Assembly (NCBI GenBank): GCA_030670615.1
Contig: DAOVBJ010000072.1
Coordinates: 1 to 5,661, forward strand
Direction of reading: 5' to 3'
Source of the DNA: Candidatus Bathyarchaeota archaeon
Lineage (GTDB): Archaea; Thermoproteota; Bathyarchaeia; RBG-16-48-13; GCA-020355125
Length of the DNA stretch: 5,661 nucleotides
Part shown: positions 4,216-5,661 of the stretch, piece by piece
Numbering within the stretch: the stretch's first letter is position 1
Layout: each line of letters begins with the position of its first letter
Program-made: the position numbers and the translations under genes
The notes under the pieces: model-generated
Seen by the model: only the letters and a program-made list of their open reading frames with translations
What the model was told of the DNA's origin: nothing
Databases searched by the model: none

Positions 4216-5661
4216 ATGAGAGCTGAGAGCGGTTACTCTATCTCCAGATACTTGAACATACACTCAGCCTACCACCCAAGTTACTTCTCAGATAACAGAT
4301 ATGTGGCCTTCATGTCAGACATAACAGGGATACCCCAGGCTTGGAAGGTCAGGGTAGACGCTGACAGCGTATGCTGGCCCGAGCAGTTGACTTTCGAGGC
4401 GGAGAGGGTTCAATGGCTCGCCTGCTCCCCGGTGGAGGGTGACTGTCGCCTCATCTTCGGTCGGGATGTCGGTGGAAACGAGAATGCTCAGATATTTCTG
4501 ATCAGCAGCGACGGCTCAGAGGCCTGCCTGACAGAGGGCCACGGCGATGCTGTACACCTGCCCGGCGAGTGGTCACGGGATGGTCGATTCTTCCTCTTCG
4601 CCGCCAACAGGCGCAAGTCCTCCATCTTTGACGCCTACATACAACGCTTGGACGGGGAGGCAGAGCTCCTGTGGGAGAACGACCAATCCGGATACCTCAG
4701 GGACCTATCTTTTTCTCCCGACGGCGGAAGGGTTCTATGCTCGAGGAACCAGAGCTCAATCAGCCACCAGCTCTTCGAGATAGATATTGCAGTAAAGGAG
4801 GCCCGAGAGATTTCTCAAGCCGAGGAGGAAGCCAGATATCTGGCACCCTGCTACGCAGCCGATGGAGAGTCCATCTACCTCGCCACTGATGTGAACTCCG
4901 ACTTCCTCTACATAGCCCGCGTGGACCTCCACTCCTTGGAGCTGGAGACGGTTCAGGCTCTGGATTGGGACGTAGGAGCATTGGCCATCTCAACGTGCAG
5001 AAGACTGCTCAGCTACGAGGTTAACGTGGAAGGCTCCTCCGAGCTGTACGTCATGGACCTCAAGAGAGGGGAGACAACGAAGGCGGAGCTTGGGGAGACC
5101 CCCGGGGTCGTGAATGGTACCCCAATCTTCAGCCACGACTCGTCCAGACTAGCTTTCTCTTACTCGAAGGCAACCAGGCCTCTGGACATCTACATCTGGG
5201 ACTTGAAGACAGGCGGCATTCAAAGAGCCACCAACTCCTCCACGGGAGGCATACCACCCAAATCCTTCACCAACCCCAAGCTTGTCCACTATCCCACCTT
5301 CGACGAGGACGAAAGGGGTGAACCCCGAATGATACCCGCTTGGTTCTACAAGAGCCCTGAAGGGGAAGGGTCGCCGGTGATCGTGATGGTCCATGGGGGA
5401 CCCGAGGGGCAGTCCCGACCGCGGTTCGATTTCAGGGTTCAATACTTTCTCAACAAGGGTTACGGTGTTTTCCTGCTCAACGTCCGCGGATCAACAGGAT
5501 ATGGTAAGGCATACAGCCACCTGGACAACGCCAGAATGAGGATGGGTTCGGTGAGGGATCTGGCCCAGGGAGCTCAATGGCTGAAGGAGCAGCCCAGCGT
5601 GGATGGATATAAGATTGCGGTCATGGGTGGGAGCTACGGGGGCTTCATGGTCCTCTCAGCC
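4216..5661 (+). CDS. S9-family serine peptidase, acylaminoacyl-peptidase/prolyl oligopeptidase type (3' end missing)
   Basis: The frame is open from the ATG at 4216 to the right edge (482 codons); an in-frame TAG at 4210-4212 rules out earlier starts. The N-terminal two thirds form a beta-propeller with WD40-like (PD40) blades, for example FSPDGG near residue 168, FSHDSSRLAFSY near 305 and DIYIWDLKTG after it. Such propellers limit access to small peptides. The alpha/beta-hydrolase part begins near residue 370. It holds HGGP (393-396) at the oxyanion region, NVRGSTGYG (422-430), typical of S9 enzymes, and GGSYGGFM with nucleophile S473. The catalytic Asp and His should lie beyond the window, as complete enzymes have roughly 600-650 residues. 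There is no signal peptide, so it is probably cytosolic and acts in peptide breakdown. No clear ribosome site is seen. Third positions are G/C-rich, unlike the A/T-rich chorismate mutase. Confidence 0.9.
   Translation, partial: MRAESGYSISRYLNIHSAYHPSYFSDNRYVAFMSDITGIPQAWKVRVDADSVCWPEQLTFEAERVQWLACSPVEGDCRLIFGRDVGGNENAQIFLISSDGSEACLTEGHGDAVHLPGEWSRDGRFFLFAANRRKSSIFDAYIQRLDGEAELLWENDQSGYLRDLSFSPDGGRVLCSRNQSSISHQLFEIDIAVKEAREISQAEEEARYLAPCYAADGESIYLATDVNSDFLYIARVDLHSLELETVQALDWDVGALAISTCRRLLSYEVNVEGSSELYVMDLKRGETTKAELGETPGVVNGTPIFSHDSSRLAFSYSKATRPLDIYIWDLKTGGIQRATNSSTGGIPPKSFTNPKLVHYPTFDEDERGEPRMIPAWFYKSPEGEGSPVIVMVHGGPEGQSRPRFDFRVQYFLNKGYGVFLLNVRGSTGYGKAYSHLDNARMRMGSVRDLAQGAQWLKEQPSVDGYKIAVMGGSYGGFMVLSA

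Noticed and set aside
5149..5442. Minus-strand 97-codon frame at the right end
   Set aside because: It is antisense to the S9 peptidase frame, which is open over 482 codons and carries the HGGP and GGSYGG motifs.

Overview
The window looks archaeal, most likely from the Thermoproteota/Bathyarchaeia side of the domain. The main evidence is a tRNA-Lys(CTT) gene (1275-1420) interrupted by three short introns, each flanked by splice sites of the archaeal bulge-helix-bulge (BHB) type. TATA-like promoter boxes and a GGTGA ribosome site fit this. The phylum is inference.

Layout. Bases 2-1000 hold the 3' part of a class-III PLP aminotransferase, like glutamate-1-semialdehyde aminomutase (+). Next is the tRNA (+). 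A non-coding stretch follows with a possible 45-codon ORF (1596-1733, +). A chorismate mutase of the eukaryotic (yeast/plant, AroQ-beta) type lies on the minus strand (1739-2431). Divergent from it is a LarA-like nickel-pincer racemase/epimerase (2621-3871, +). After about 340 bases of non-coding DNA comes the first 482 codons of an S9-family peptidase (acylaminoacyl-peptidase/prolyl oligopeptidase type), which runs off the right end.

The middle (about 1420-4020) differs from its flanks. The two outer genes favour G/C at third codon positions, the chorismate mutase is A/T-rich there and the LarA homologue is intermediate. The segment is bracketed by a direct repeat (1423-1443 and 3992-4012, 19 of 21 bases identical). 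The right copy continues into a sequence that resembles the 3' end of the tRNA-Lys gene. This suggests an insertion or duplication at the tRNA locus, although no integrase or transposase is visible.

The non-coding stretches carry two recurring short palindromic words, TAGCTAGC-type and GCGCGCGC. Each of the three intergenic regions around the chorismate mutase and racemase genes has both. They form a 9-bp hairpin over the chorismate mutase stop codon and two perfect palindromes (18 and 16 bp) in the divergent promoter region.

Functionally, chorismate mutase makes prephenate for Phe/Tyr synthesis, and the LarA family interconverts 2-hydroxyacid stereoisomers. A link through aromatic 2-hydroxyacids is possible but only inferred from the shared promoter region.
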